DNA of 64,000 bases, taken from assembly GCA_025617745.1 (NCBI GenBank), contig CM046859.1:27579371-27643370 (forward strand), given 5' to 3'. The DNA is from Heliocidaris erythrogramma. Its lineage: Eukaryota; Echinodermata; Echinoidea; Camarodonta; Echinometridae. Each line of letters starts with the position of its first letter. The stretch's first letter is position 1. Positions 26,601 through 35,616 of the stretch are shown here, one piece after another. The position numbers and the translations under genes are program-made. The notes below the pieces were generated by a model. The model was not told the origin of the DNA and ran no database searches. It was given only the letters and a program-made list of their open reading frames with translations.

Positions 26601-29600
26601 CTTATCAGTGAATCTTGAATGATTCATAAACTGGTAAATTGGAATAGCTGAAGACATGATTTTTACCATAATTATGTAGGCCTCTAGCTTTTCATTATAT
26701 TCTGTTGAGATATGGGAAACTTTTTTTGATTGATATTGTAAGAATTGCCTGTCATTCATCCATATATTACCTGTTCAATATGCTAATGGTTCTACAATTC
26801 AATTTTGTGTCTGTTTTCATCCCAACAGACGTACTGCCCAGCTGTCCGTGTCAGCCATGTTTGAGCTTGCCAGGGGTGATTCTGGAGAGCTTGCCGTCAG
26901 TAAAGATCTCTCCTGCTCAAGTAAGAACTGCATCTACAACTTTAATTTGTAAAGCTTATTACAATGATATTGGTTTCAGTGTTGAGAATGTTTAGTAATT
27001 CTTAAAGTAAAAGTTTACTAATAAGTGTATATGATTGAGATCATTTATTAAATTATAGTATTTCACAGCCAATCCTCTTTTTAATAGTTTTGGAAAATAG
27101 GAAGACATATCATAAGACACCCTATCTAAGTTTGTTTTATTTCTTTGTGATCTTACAGGTTGTATAGGACTTGGAAGCCTGGATTACATTCTATCATGCC
27201 TCATCAGTGACATCCAGATCAATGTTGGTGAATCATCATGGCAGCACATCCTAGGATGTCTTTGTGTCCTGGAGAGAGTGTTCTCAGACTTCCCTGAGCG
27301 CTTTGTCATCACTGACAACAGTTCTGAGGTGGAGAAGGGGAGTAAGATTGAGTGCCTGGTTTCCATAGCAACCTGTGTGGCCTCCTACCTCAATAGTAGC
27401 CATGCTAGGATGTGCAAGATTGCCAAGAAGATATCGGTGATAGTTGCAAAGATTCTGGTAACGGATGCCACAGGGTTTGCCAGGATATGTGACATGATGA
27501 GGACGCTGGAGTCACGGGAGGTTGGTAGCCGGATGTTGCGTCGACTCCAGAAAATTCTTGACGATTATGAAGGTGCTCTGGATGAAGCGGCAAAGGAGAG
27601 AGAGGATGCTGCTGTGCACGACAACTTTGAAGGAGTAATGTATGATGGTGACAGAGATGGGAGACGGAATGGGATGCTATCCAGTCACAGGGACTCTTCT
27701 CATGCAGTTGGTGCAGAAAACACTGATGCATTGTCAAAAAGAGATGATGATACCAGGACAACCTCCAGACCTTCCCTGAGAGATAACGCAGATGGTTACT
27801 TTCAAAAGAGAACACCAGACAACTGCAATGAGCAGACAAATATTAGCGACCTTTCAGACCTGTCGGCATCCCCGACCACACCCCGTGACAACCCCATCTC
27901 CTTCAAGTCCGAAGTGGCATCCTCACCTAAGAAGAGAATGGCAGCATTCAATTTCCCATTGCCTGGTGTTGGCTCAAAAAACTGCAAGGATGAGGTAGAG
28001 GCAGAAGAAGCGGAGGCGTTAGCTATTGCTATGGAAGCATCCATGCATGCTCAATGTGTGCTGCCATGTGTACCAGGGCTGAGGGCAGAGAATGATGGAG
28101 ATGTTATCATCAAGATAGATCCCAAGGTAATAACAACATTTGTTAGGATTATTCCCACTAAGTATTATGAAAAGAGATTGCATATGCATGTAATGACACG
28201 TCTTCGATTAAAAAAATGCATTATTAGTAGTTTACTTTTTCCCCCATGACCAATATAGATTTTACAATCATGATGTGAGTGCTCTGTCATAAATCTGGAC
28301 ACATCTGACATGGATGTCTACATTTAGGCACAAGCATTAAATCATTTCCTTAGATATGCTTTTTATCATGTGTTCATGATGATAATTAAACTTTCAATGT
28401 TTATAGAGCCCTGTATTTCGTTAATGATATGTGTTCTAAACATAAACATGATATCATTGTCATACATGTATTTGTGTTCCTGCTCCGTCTTTTGCACAGA
28501 AGTCATCAGAGGAGGTCGATGGTTGTGTTAGTCCAAGATCAAAGCAATATGTAGAGTGCGAGGATTGGACCAAGGGTGCTATATTGGGTACAGGCGCTTT
28601 CTCATCGTGCTACATGGCTAGAGATGTCAAAACAGGAACACTGATGGCTGTCAAACAGGTATACATCTTGTCTCAAACTCATTCATGGATTTTCCACTCT
28701 CCACCCAGGTGTAGTAAATGGGTACCTGGTAGGAACTTGTTCCTTGAATGCTTTCAGTGCCTGGGCTAATGCCAGAGTAATAATAGTACTTTGTAGTCAC
28801 CTTGAGCATCACCAGGGATGGATATATAGTACATGTAATTATATAGTATGCAATATAATTATAGCTATTATTATTATTATTATGGATGCTTGATGGTTAA
28901 GGCCCTGGGACAGTATAAAGATTTTGGGTCACTACTACAACCTACATGTAGTTGATTAAGTTACATGTAGTTACTAAGGAGATAAGTTCATCACAAGTAA
29001 AGAGATACACTTTGAACTTTCTGTAACAACAGTATCATCCAATTGACTTGATAGTGATTCATGTGAAACATATACCGGTAGCTCAGTATTGCTGGCAACT
29101 GAGTATGTTGGTTTTCTTTAATATACATGTACATGTAGCAATTAATGTTATTAAAGAAGTCAAATACCAGTATGTTTCATTGGGCAATGTCAAAGTGATC
29201 CTGTACATTTTTTTAAACCCCCATTTACAATGTCTTTTGGTTTTTGCTGATGGTAATACTACCTATATGTACACATGTAGTGGGAAACTGTGAAGCCATC
29301 AATAACACGACCTTTACCCTCATCCCTGTTCCACCCCAAGATATCCTTCTGTCGCAACAATGCTGAAGACCAGGAAGAGACCATGGAGGAGATCGTCAAG
29401 GAGATCAAGCTCATGGCAACCTTTGACCATCCTCATATCGTCCGCCTGATGGGTGCAACCCAACACGACGGTCACTTCAATGTATTCGTTGAGTGGATGC
29501 CAGGTGGAGCTGTATCCACGCTGCTTAGGGACTTTGGTGCTTTCAGTAACGCGGTGACGGTGAAGTACATCCACCAGGTGTGCCTGGGACTGGCCTATCT

Positions 29601-31515
29601 TCATGATAACAGGGTCATCCATAGAGACCTCAAAGGTAAGAGGACTTTTTGATTTTATATTTTTTGCAGTTTATATACAAATATGGCCGAAGGACATGGA
29701 AAACTGTCAAATAATGTAATAGAATCGCTATTTTTTGTTGTTGAGTATATTACCATATTAAAGTTTTGTTTTTACACTGTTTGCGGAGCTGCCACAGTAA
29801 AGTATCATATAAAAACTATAAAAAAAACTGACTTTCTATGTACATGGATATGAATGTACTTGGAACCCCCTTCCCCCCCCCCCCCCCCCCAAAGGAAAAT
29901 TTGAAAGAACATGTCCAAGCTCTTTTAGCACAACAAATGTGTAATATGCAAACAATTAAAAGGTTTTTCTCGACTCTAATTGACATCATGTCTCCTCTTT
30001 CTTATTCTGATTCAGGGGCCAACCTTCTCATGGACAGCACAGGCCACCACCTGAGGATAGCTGACCTGGGCACAGCAGCCAAGATGAATGCTGACATTAC
30101 ACGGACAGATGAGTTCAAAGGTCAATTTCTGGGCACTATCTCCTTCATGGCTCCTGAGGTGAATATGTTTTCTTTCACATTCAGTAATGAATGATAATAA
30201 TAATTAAAATGTACACATTGTCTATTTGCATTGTACATAAAAATACTTTTGATACTTTGAGTCAGAATATTCAGATTATTGCCTCTTAACCCTAAAAGGG
30301 CTGGGATATTTTGGCTATGCCACAGCCGGGGGGTGGAATCCACCCCCCCCCCCCTTCTGATATCTCGACCGCGCGATCGTCGACAAATCTACAAAACCGT
30401 TTAGTCAAATGCTTCGAAAAAATGTTCACATTAATTAATAATGCAAATTTATGCATGAAATCAAAATTTTGCTCTAAATCATTAAATAAACCTCAAAATA
30501 TGCAAATTTTGTCTAGACACTATTTCCAGTATTCTTAGCAAATATATATATTCATAGATTTCTAAATTTTGGCTGAAAACACATTTTGTATTGAAATTAT
30601 ACATGAAATCACGTTTTTGAGCAATTTTCGGTCTGACGTGCAAGTACGAAATGTTGCGTAACTTCGGAACCGCATGCCCTGACATCGTGAATTTGGTCTC
30701 AAAAGATGCGTGAGATTCGAAAGAAAAAAGTCGTGAAACGCCGCGGCGACTGCTGTGCGCGTTGCGGACATATCGCAGGAAACGTCTACGGGGGGTGGAT
30801 TCCACCCCCCCCCCCCCCGGCCCGTTTAGGGTTAAGTTGTATTTAATCTGATTAATACTGTATTATTGTATTGTGTGAGAGGATACCAATTTGTCTTTAT
30901 TTATACCTAAGATTATGGTTGAGCACAAATATGTTAAAACAGAATGGAGTTTTTGTCAGTTCCTTTCTCATATAACCATACAATTCTTGATTTTTTTTTT
31001 TACCCATGATCAGGTATTGAGAGGAGAGCCATATGGACGTAGCTGTGATATCTGGAGTGTAGGATGCTGTGTCATTGAGATGTGTACCACCAAACCACCA
31101 TGGAATGACACAGCGATATCCAACCATTACCAGCTTTTGTTCAAGGTATGCACTTCATTCTCATAAAGCCTGTCCATAGCATAAGTAGCTCCATGAATCA
31201 ATTTGTAAGATATGAGTTTAAATGGAAGAAATAAAAGAAGACAATGTGAGTTTAAGGTGTTAAAATGAAAAAGGAATGAAGCCTTTTGCCTGCAGTTTAC
31301 CTCTTCTCCTCATTTGTGATTTATTAATCATTTCTATTAAAAACGTTATTTATATCTTTCAGATTGCAAGTGCCAATGGTCCTCCTCCAATCCCGGAGAC
31401 ACTCTCTCCAGCGCTGCGTGATATCACTCTTCGTTGCCTGGAAGCCACTCCATCTGCTCGACCTGGCATCATGGAGCTGCTGAAGCATCCTGTGTTCAGA
31501 CAGATGGCATCATGA
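4892..31515 (+). CDS. MAP3K1: MAP kinase kinase kinase 1 (MEKK1): SWIM-RING-TOG-kinase
   Basis: Coding exons: 4892-5157, 12283-12421, 13849-14034, 14683-14751, 15201-15413, 23738-23854, 24156-24319, 24719-24831, 25255-25463, 25739-25987, 26418-26539, 26829-26920, 27159-28126, 28500-28658, 29341-29635, 30016-30158, 31014-31145, 31363-31515. All introns are GT-AG, all phases agree, and the product is 1262 aa (human ~1512). An in-frame stop just upstream fixes the start. Order: Ser/Arg/Pro-rich N-terminus (1-220), SWIM CxC...CxH (C293, C295, C301, H303), RING (C391 to C439), helical region matching the MAP3K1 TOG domain (~475-770), acidic linker, kinase (~990-1260). The family phosphorylates MAP2Ks upstream of JNK/p38/ERK, and its RING has E3 ubiquitin ligase activity. 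The activation motif is DLG (1137-1139), not DFG. Intron 5 holds the Penelope-like pair and intron 1 is 7.1 kb. Confidence 0.95.
6125..6318. mobile_element. Tc1/mariner-type MITE, 'ACAGTSAAACC' family
   Basis: 194 bp beginning TACAGTGAAACCTGTCTATA and ending GGTTTGACTGTA. The ends are inverted copies bounded by TA, the usual Tc1/mariner target. The interior repeats 'gaccac...ggtggtctt' phrases in opposite orientations. A second member lies at 23354-23537. Confidence 0.65.
6855..7390. repeat. ~275-bp tandem duplication with GA microsatellites
   Basis: Two diverged units. Each runs: 'gtactgtggtactagtaatc', 'aaggtttaatattgagaaagagatga', a GAGA tract, 'gtgggcaagacaga', 'atttcatcaacatgaaaggtt', 'ttttgttattttgttt', 'gatggagaagtgagagatt', GAGA tract. 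The second unit starts near 7135. GA-tract lengths differ between units. Open reading frames across it are microsatellite translation. Confidence 0.7.
10888..11053. mobile_element. Tc1/mariner-type MITE, 'AGTGGAAC' family
   Basis: Starts TATGTGGAACCTCATTAGAA and ends with its rough inverse, GTTATAACGAAGTTCCACTGTA; TA at both edges. The left end has lost a match to the usual ACAGTGGAAC terminus. It lies in MAP3K1 intron 1. Confidence 0.55.
15769..16127 (-). mobile_element. tRNA-derived SINE
   Basis: On the - strand it starts GGTGTTGTGGATCAGTGG. The box A match TGGATCAGTGG is at 16108-16118 and the box B match GGTTCGAATCC at 16062-16072; these are internal RNA polymerase III promoter elements of tRNA type. 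A tRNA-unrelated body follows ('cacccaggtgttaaatgggtac', 'gcgctttgggccactttggga') and it ends in an (ATT)n tail at 15769-15790. It lies in MAP3K1 intron 5, antisense to the gene. It is not a functional tRNA gene. Confidence 0.85.
16891..19199 (-). mobile_element. 5'-truncated inverted copy of the Penelope-like element
   Basis: Reverse complement of the 3' part of the full element at 19196-22835. It starts inside the reverse transcriptase at the point matching about 20650 and runs to the 3' end, stopping in an (AT)n tract. Its ORF (17810-19186) appears identical to the matching part of the full copy, so the two are very recent or arose together. Its 3' UTR is longer: ~120 bp lying between two poly-A tracts (about 17520-17666) are missing from the partner, and homopolymers are longer. 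At the junction the copies share GAAGT (19195-19199). Such inverted, 5'-truncated partners are typical of Penelope-like insertions. Confidence 0.92.
17810..19186 (-). pseudogene. 5'-truncated Penelope-like RT/GIY-YIG ORF
   Basis: Open for 458 codons from an internal methionine (the [12 protein letters not shown] segment of the RT) to the natural stop. It keeps the catalytic YIDDFF motif, the Cys-rich linker (CLRPRCKTC) and the GIY-YIG domain, but lacks the first ~466 residues of the full protein, including the N-terminal RT motifs. The frame is undamaged, so the insertion is young. It is classed as a pseudogene because the 5' half is absent. Confidence 0.88.
19260..22037 (+). CDS. Penelope-like polyprotein: reverse transcriptase + GIY-YIG endonuclease
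   Basis: 925 aa from the first ATG; the frame is open further back, but only from a GTG at 19188 that belongs to the inverted copy's junction. Visible parts: a ~300-residue N-terminal region, the Penelope-type RT segments [11 protein letters not shown] and [16 protein letters not shown], catalytic YIDD (567-570), a Cys-rich linker with CLRPRCKTC, then GIY-YIG with IYVI (Y828), LYVGETKRR (Y839) and R850. PLE proteins copy their RNA at a nick made by the GIY-YIG nuclease. No stop or frameshift is seen, so the copy may be active. Its base use is more GC-balanced and codon-like than the AT-rich intron around it. The Cys linker suggests a Neptune/Poseidon-type rather than an Athena-type element; that subclass call is tentative. 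Confidence 0.95.
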   Translation: MRNPPAVLQCIRRNLNQFLDNFSQPIHSSAFYLGMSTFAKTRFCSDFVSTCLRKSVIPVGFRISTRPCLGRIRKDTIEQNLHQCSRRLMRLSLESYHREVDHHSSDITQRLNLLDSLCNRQQYGSIRMFIHDLNSEYHESLLYFKRRKLSSLLPKRHSISVDKDVSRNLVVTIPEDLPITDSERSLLAKGLSFVPSRKHSDEFQVRCDFENFARRLRLKAYFASLDTTQPADEASLDTNHDDINVPSQQAESVPIAFEKLQRRPSSWTPPEGQFPNLELFIQKCRSDIDALDLEAGKASNITPQERSAVKSLQSNDEYIIKPADKGGAVVVWKRDLYLAEAYRQLHNPEYYEPIVQDPTPSHQQTVKDTINDLINNDILPPSAVSLIQKFPKPPTFYLLPKIHKEGTPGRPIVSTIGCPTELISHYLDSIFAPMVSSLPSFIKDSSEALRLLDSITLPENEKALLFTMDVSALYTNIPNHEGLQAIRHFLQANPSANRPADDTIIRLTELVLNLSSFQFDGKFYNQRKGVAMGTKMGPSYACLFMGFMESQMLTSYEGPRPILFKRYIDDFFGIATCSRDELNSFIQHFDSFNPSLRFTHTISDNSLPFLDIEISVNGGRRIDTSIHYKPTDAHSYLTFKSSHPPACKKAIPQSQFTRLRRLCSKEDDFQARSAEMSSFFIDRGYPDNMVESAAKKSARVTRIEALRRSEKKASSRVPLVLTYNEPNARLASTIKKNFKLLSDNPSTSHIFSEPPLTAFRKDKSLKSSLVHSNHTRVQPADRDLDSRPCLRPRCKTCSRLSTERNISGPKGNFTIHDNFTCTTENVIYVICCKACNLLYVGETKRRLADRVTEHLRSIRLNTSGLPVARHFNLPGHSVEDFIVIGAIKCNGDDLSRKRREERLIFHLGTLHPRGMNVTFRSFRTN
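22404..22683 (+). repeat. Three CCATGG-bounded repeats in the PLE 3' UTR
   Basis: ACCATGGTTGCGCGAGTTTC followed by CATGGAGCTTT occurs at 22404, 22546 and 22652 (the last with GCTGGTATC). The copies are separated by CT-rich DNA with 'tatgacgttttattacgcctc' phrases. The inverted copy has the same set reversed near 17037-17313. Confidence 0.85.
22756..22778 (+). other. Hammerhead-like core motif, degenerate
   Basis: CTGATGA (22756-22762), an A, a 4-bp GGCC/GGCC stem with TAT loop, then GAAA (22775-22778), followed by a self-complementary AATTCGAATT. It is repeated in the inverted copy (16940-16962, - strand). Hammerhead ribozymes are known in Penelope-like elements, at about this place. Against it: there is an extra A before stem II and no convincing stem I. 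Confidence 0.3.
23354..23537. mobile_element. Tc1/mariner-type MITE, palindromic
   Basis: Begins TACAGTCAAACCTGTCTTAG and ends ATAGACAGGTTTGACTGTA; the ends pair over ~20 bp. The interior repeats 'ggccacctgtct' in both orientations. Same family as 6125-6318. It lies in MAP3K1 intron 5, 200 bp before exon 6. Confidence 0.75.
23738..25463 (+). other. MAP3K1 SWIM and RING exons
   Basis: Exon 6 (23738-23854) encodes the SWIM zinc ligands [12 protein letters not shown]. Exon 8 (24719-24831) has CPICLLDM and the His/Cys cluster CHNKLHHHC. Exon 9 (25255-25463) completes the RING with CPLC. Exon 7 between them encodes a Lys- and Ser/Arg-rich spacer. The RING is split by an intron inside its central Trp codon. 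All expected metal ligands are present, so E3 ligase function is likely kept. Confidence 0.92.
28690..28885 (+). repeat. SINE 3'-body fragment
   Basis: Contains 'cacccaggtgtagtaaatgggtac', a phrase also seen in the SINE at 15769-16127, then 'gcatcaccagggatgg' and a (TAT)n tail at 28866-28880. No tRNA-like head remains. It lies in intron 14 of MAP3K1 and directly follows the exon-14 donor region. Confidence 0.45.
30286..30835. mobile_element. TTAA-flanked MITE-like element
   Basis: TTAA at 30286-30289 and 30832-30835 flank inverted ends CCCTAAAAGGGC and GCCCGTTTAGGG. Next inside are 'ggggtggaatccaccccc' and 'ggggtggattccaccccc', each a hairpin. TTAA targets are typical of piggyBac and Kolobok transposons; no transposase ORF is present. 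It lies in MAP3K1 intron 16. Confidence 0.75.
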
Positions 31516-31661
31516 GTCGTTTTGGTGTTCTGTCCTGAAGCGTGGATGCATGTATCATTTTTTTTAAAATAACTTGTGCATCCTGCACCGAGATTGATGA
31601 AGCAGTGAATGCACTGTTCATCCTTCCTCACCTTGGAGTATGATGATAGCTTCATTTTTTG

Positions 31662-31998
31662 AAAAGTAAATCCTGAGCAGTGTTGCATTCTGATGAAAAG
31701 GAATTGCACCTCTGAGCAAAGGATTCTTTCAGAGTTACTTTGAGCCGAAATGAGTTAAACAGATGAAGTGATGTCCTTTCTAGAAGTAATACCTGAGCAG
31801 TGTTGCATTCTGGTCAAAAGGAATTGCCCCTGAGCAAAGGATACTTCAGAGTTACTTTGAGCCGGAATGAGTTAAACAGATGAAGTAATGGATGCAGACA
31901 CCATCCAATGAAAGTGTCCTTTCTAGAAGTAATACATGAGCAGTGTTGGAATGCATCAAAGCAACAGACTCTTTCAGGGTTACTTTTAGCCCAACATC
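31662..31998 (+). repeat. Three-unit tandem repeat in MAP3K1 3' UTR
   Basis: Units of about 115-140 bp begin at 'gcagtgttgcattctg' (31677, 31797; degenerate near 31938) and share 'aggaattgc', 'tcagagttactttgagcc', 'aatgagttaaacagatgaagt' and 'gtcctttctagaagtaata'. They start ~150 bp after the stop codon. Confidence 0.75.
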
Positions 31999-32351
31999 AG
32001 AGTACCTTTTTGTGTGCAGGTAGTTTCTGCAACATATTTTACATGGACTTCTCAGGTGCCATTCAGACCAAGCCAAGTCAGAATAAGGCTACACATTACC
32101 TTTGACAAGATCAGCACTGTCATTTGTTACTTATGTATGGTGGGAAATAGCATATTTGACGTAATATACTTGTATGCAAAGACTGAGATGTGATGAAATC
32201 ACATTTACTATTATAAATGCTGCTTTCAAGTGTGTATAAATGAAGTTAATTTTATGTATCACTACATGTATAACTTTTTTAAATTTCTGATATATCTATT
32301 TTAAACACAATCATGTTTTAATGATGTGACACGAGTTGTCTTAGTTCTTTC

Positions 32352-32357
32352 AATAAA
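32352..32357 (+). terminator. Possible proximal poly(A) signal of MAP3K1
   Basis: AATAAA in a T-rich context 837 bp after the stop. It would give a short 3' UTR; use is unverified. Confidence 0.35.
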
Positions 32358-34066
32358 CTATCCTTTGTATTCAAAGACTCACTGACATTCCAGTTATGGA
32401 AAGAAAAAATAACATTTGTTTATCCTGGGTGATACTTTAGCAGATAGCTAAAATGGGTTTTAGTTTTCAACTTTCCTGTAGTACTTCACGGAGTGCCCTT
32501 TTATTAGACAATGTAATTGCCAAACAATACAAACAAATGTATGCAGCCCATATGTACTTATATTTTTTTGTTTTTACAATTTTTATACCATTTTAACACT
32601 GGACAGCATGTGCCTATTCCTAGCAATACACTATAAGTGTATGGCTTAAATAATGTGTGTGTGTCCCTTTTTCTAGCAATATATAAGAGCTTAAAAGACT
32701 TAAAAATTGTGTGTGACTCGACCCCTAGATACTTTTGCCTTAAGACAGTGACTCTACTCACTCTAGAACTGCCAAATGGGGCCAAATGTGCCCACATTGT
32801 CATATTGTATCTGGAAGACGATTATGATTAAGATCTTTCTATTTTTTAAAAAGCAGAGACTAGGATACCTGCCTCTTTAAAAATGTTGAAAACTACAAAA
32901 TGATTTTAGATAAGGTTCTTTTTTACACATCAGGAATATACTTTTTTTTTTACCAGAATGATTAATAAAATAATCATTTTTATGCATGATTATTAGGTAA
33001 CACAAGGTTGACCATACCAAAATGTTTTCATATAACAATGATTTTGAAAACTCCATTCTCAGTAACGTACATTGCACATCATTGGTGTCCCTTTTAATGG
33101 AGCAAACTTGGAAGTGAAATATTTCTTTGCCTCTGAAATATCTTGAGAACTTGAGGATAGTTGACCAATTGTAATACACTACCCTGCCCTTTTTCCTGCT
33201 TATAAGGTGTATTTTACTCAACAGAACTGTGTTTTCAATTTTTTTAAGAACAGCAGTTAAACCTGTTTAAAGTAAACTAGACATTTTCCATGGTTTGTAT
33301 TGTACTAAAAATATATGCCTTTTGTAATAAGTAAACCATAATGCCATTGCTGCATATGAAACAAAATCCCCTAAGTGCCACAGTCCCATAGTGCCTAGAG
33401 ATTTTACATGTACAATGTACTGCCATGCTCTTGTAATTTCCATTTCATTGACAATGCCATGTAGGTAATTTAGACTAATAATTCAAATATACTCTGTACT
33501 ATTCGGTATAGATAAGGGATAATCCATTAAATTGTACCAACTCAGTTACATTTTCATTCAGTTCTATATCATTTATGTTGTACATTAAAATGCTGTGAGC
33601 TACTTTTATATGATCCGGGTCAAGATCCTGCTTTTTTAAAATCTTGTCTCATAAATTTATGTCAATTTAAAAATAATACCTCAGTTTTATTTTTCATACC
33701 AAATTTGTAATGCTTGTAAAGCACTTTTTGCTTTTTACACATGTGTCTTGATTTTAATTCCTTCAAAAAATATATATATTGTGTAATATATATGTAGTGT
33801 AATATTGCAGTGTATCTGTAGCTGTCAAATTATGAGGAACTTTCATGTGACAAGCTGATGAAAATCTTTCTCTGTCACATATATGTGATTATATTTGCAA
33901 GTGTATATTGCCTGCCTATGTTGGAAGCATTGCTTATTCAAAGCAATGTGTATGAAGACATAGTATAATATCAGCAATACATCAACATTGTCAATGTGTG
34001 TACATGTACATGTATATGGTGCCTATTTTTGTATATAAGAGATATTGTATAGATTGTATATTTTGT

Positions 34067-34072
34067 AATAAA
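34067..34072 (+). terminator. Possible distal poly(A) signal of MAP3K1
   Basis: AATAAA in 'ttttgtaataaatcc', after a long AT-rich stretch with no competing gene. It implies a 2.5-kb 3' UTR. A truncated repeat element begins ~40 bp beyond, so the unique sequence ends about here. Confidence 0.45.
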
Positions 34073-34107
34073 TCCTAAGTGATACCGTGATAAACTATGT
34101 TGTACTC

Positions 34108-34250
34108 TGTTTTTCTATGGTGTTACATACTAGCACCAAGTTTGAAGCTCATACCCCATGTGGTTCTTGAGTTATCGCGAGAACGGAAAAAGCAGGACGG
34201 ACGGATGGACCACCAGGCCTCCGGCACCACCTTTGGTGGGCGGAGGCATA
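34108..34250 (+). repeat. Truncated member of the 'TATGCCTCCGCC' family
   Basis: Carries one internal unit ('ctatggtgttacatactagcaccaagtttgaagctc'), a GGACGGACGGA tract, and the right terminus GGTGGGCGGAGGCATA. The left end is missing. Just after it a 37-bp stretch around GGGCGGAGG is tandemly duplicated (about 34236-34310). Full members are at 35617-36937 and 38378-39456. Confidence 0.7.
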
Positions 34251-35616
34251 AAAATTAAATGCTCTCTATAATGGGCGGAGGTATAAAAAATTAAATGCTC
34301 TCTATAATGTGGCTCCACATTAAAAATCAAGTGCACTTTATAAAGTGCAGACATTAATCACACTAAAACCAAAAGCATTACTTAGCAACATGATTTATTT
34401 CTGTTTTTCAACAAGCTGAAAAATATTCCATCAACCATGATTTCTATTCAGTGTAACTCAACTCTTAGCTGCACATATTCAATTTAGTGTCTCATAGACA
34501 AGGACTGATTATATATTCTGTGATTCAGTTCCCTCCATGCACATGTCTTTTACAAACAAAATTACATGTACACTCTCGGAGCCTACTTCAGCAAATACTG
34601 ATCATTAGATATATTCATACTGGTGAGCGCATCATTGTTCACACGATATGAAAGCGTATAAATTGTACTTGGTACAAATGCACATGCGCAAATTGTAATT
34701 ACGAACTGGCTTATTCTTCTCATTGTGTTATTGCAATGGAGAGATATACATTCAAAATCTAAAAATTAATAAGTCAATCAAAAAAAATTCATGGGAAAAT
34801 AATGAAATTATGAAATACACTGTACTTTAAATATTTATGGGTGCAAATTAAAACGTACATGTATTGTACGTAGGTGTACCAATAACAAAAAAGCAACAAC
34901 GTTTTTAAGTTAATGAGACAAAGTACAAGTACGATGGAAGCTTCTTCCTATGTAACAGTTAAAGGGAGTTTTGCACGGCAACTCTTCCAGGATGGGCCAT
35001 TCTATTCCCTCACGTACGTACGTACAACATACATGAAACCAAAGACTAAGGGTAACTGCGGTCTGTTTCACAAATGCTGACCTGGTAGAGATTAAGTCGC
35101 TGACTACCGCTAGCTGACAGGGATGCCACTTAGAATTGATAAAAAAGTAGGAAAAATCATCTAGAATGGTCCCTTGTGTGCATAAAAAGTGGTTTTCTAT
35201 GGCTAAAAATATGTTGAAAAAGTAGGAATTCCTACTTTTGTCTGAAAAGTGGCATCCCTGAGCTGAGGTCTATTTTTTACGCGCAGTTGTCCAAAGAAAG
35301 ACCTAGGTTACGTTAACCAGTATTTGCAAATAAAAAATAAAAAAAATTAAAAATCAGAAAGAAGAAAAGTAAAAGGTAAGAAATACTGTCAATTTTATTC
35401 CCAGTTTTCTTTTCAAGAATCCAAGTTACATTATATCTTGGTATTCTATTTATAAGTGCATTCACATAAAAAGTTGCCAAATTTTATGGGTTTCTGCAGC
35501 AAACATAAAGGCAGCAATGTTCTTATAAAATACGCTAAGAAGTAACAAAGTAAGAGAAACAAAATAAAACTAGAAACTAATGAATAAAAAAACGATGAAT
35601 GCGACTGCGTCTCCTA
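34251..35616. other. Intergenic DNA, one MITE, no gene seen
   Basis: No exon or RNA gene was recognised apart from the CAGGGATG MITE at 35118-35260. It separates the 3' ends of the convergent MAP3K1 and NADK2 genes. Confidence 0.6.
35118..35260. mobile_element. hAT-like MITE (CAGGGATGCC ends)
   Basis: 143 bp, starts CAGGGATGCCACTT and ends AAGTGGCATCCCTG. AGCTGA abuts both ends (35112-35117, 35261-35266). The CAG...CTG termini suggest hAT, though hAT duplications are normally 8 bp and only 6 bases match here. Confidence 0.7.

Larger units (their letters stand above)
28500..31515 (+). other. MAP3K1 kinase-domain exons (14-18)
   Basis: Glycine loop GTGAFSSC (999-1006), ATP lysine K1021 in MAVKQ, catalytic HRDLKGAN (D1118), DLG (1137-1139), APE (1166-1168), DIWSVGC, and C-terminal HPVF. 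All but the DFG phenylalanine match the MAP3K1 family. The intron between exons 16 and 17 holds a 550-bp TTAA element. Confidence 0.93.
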
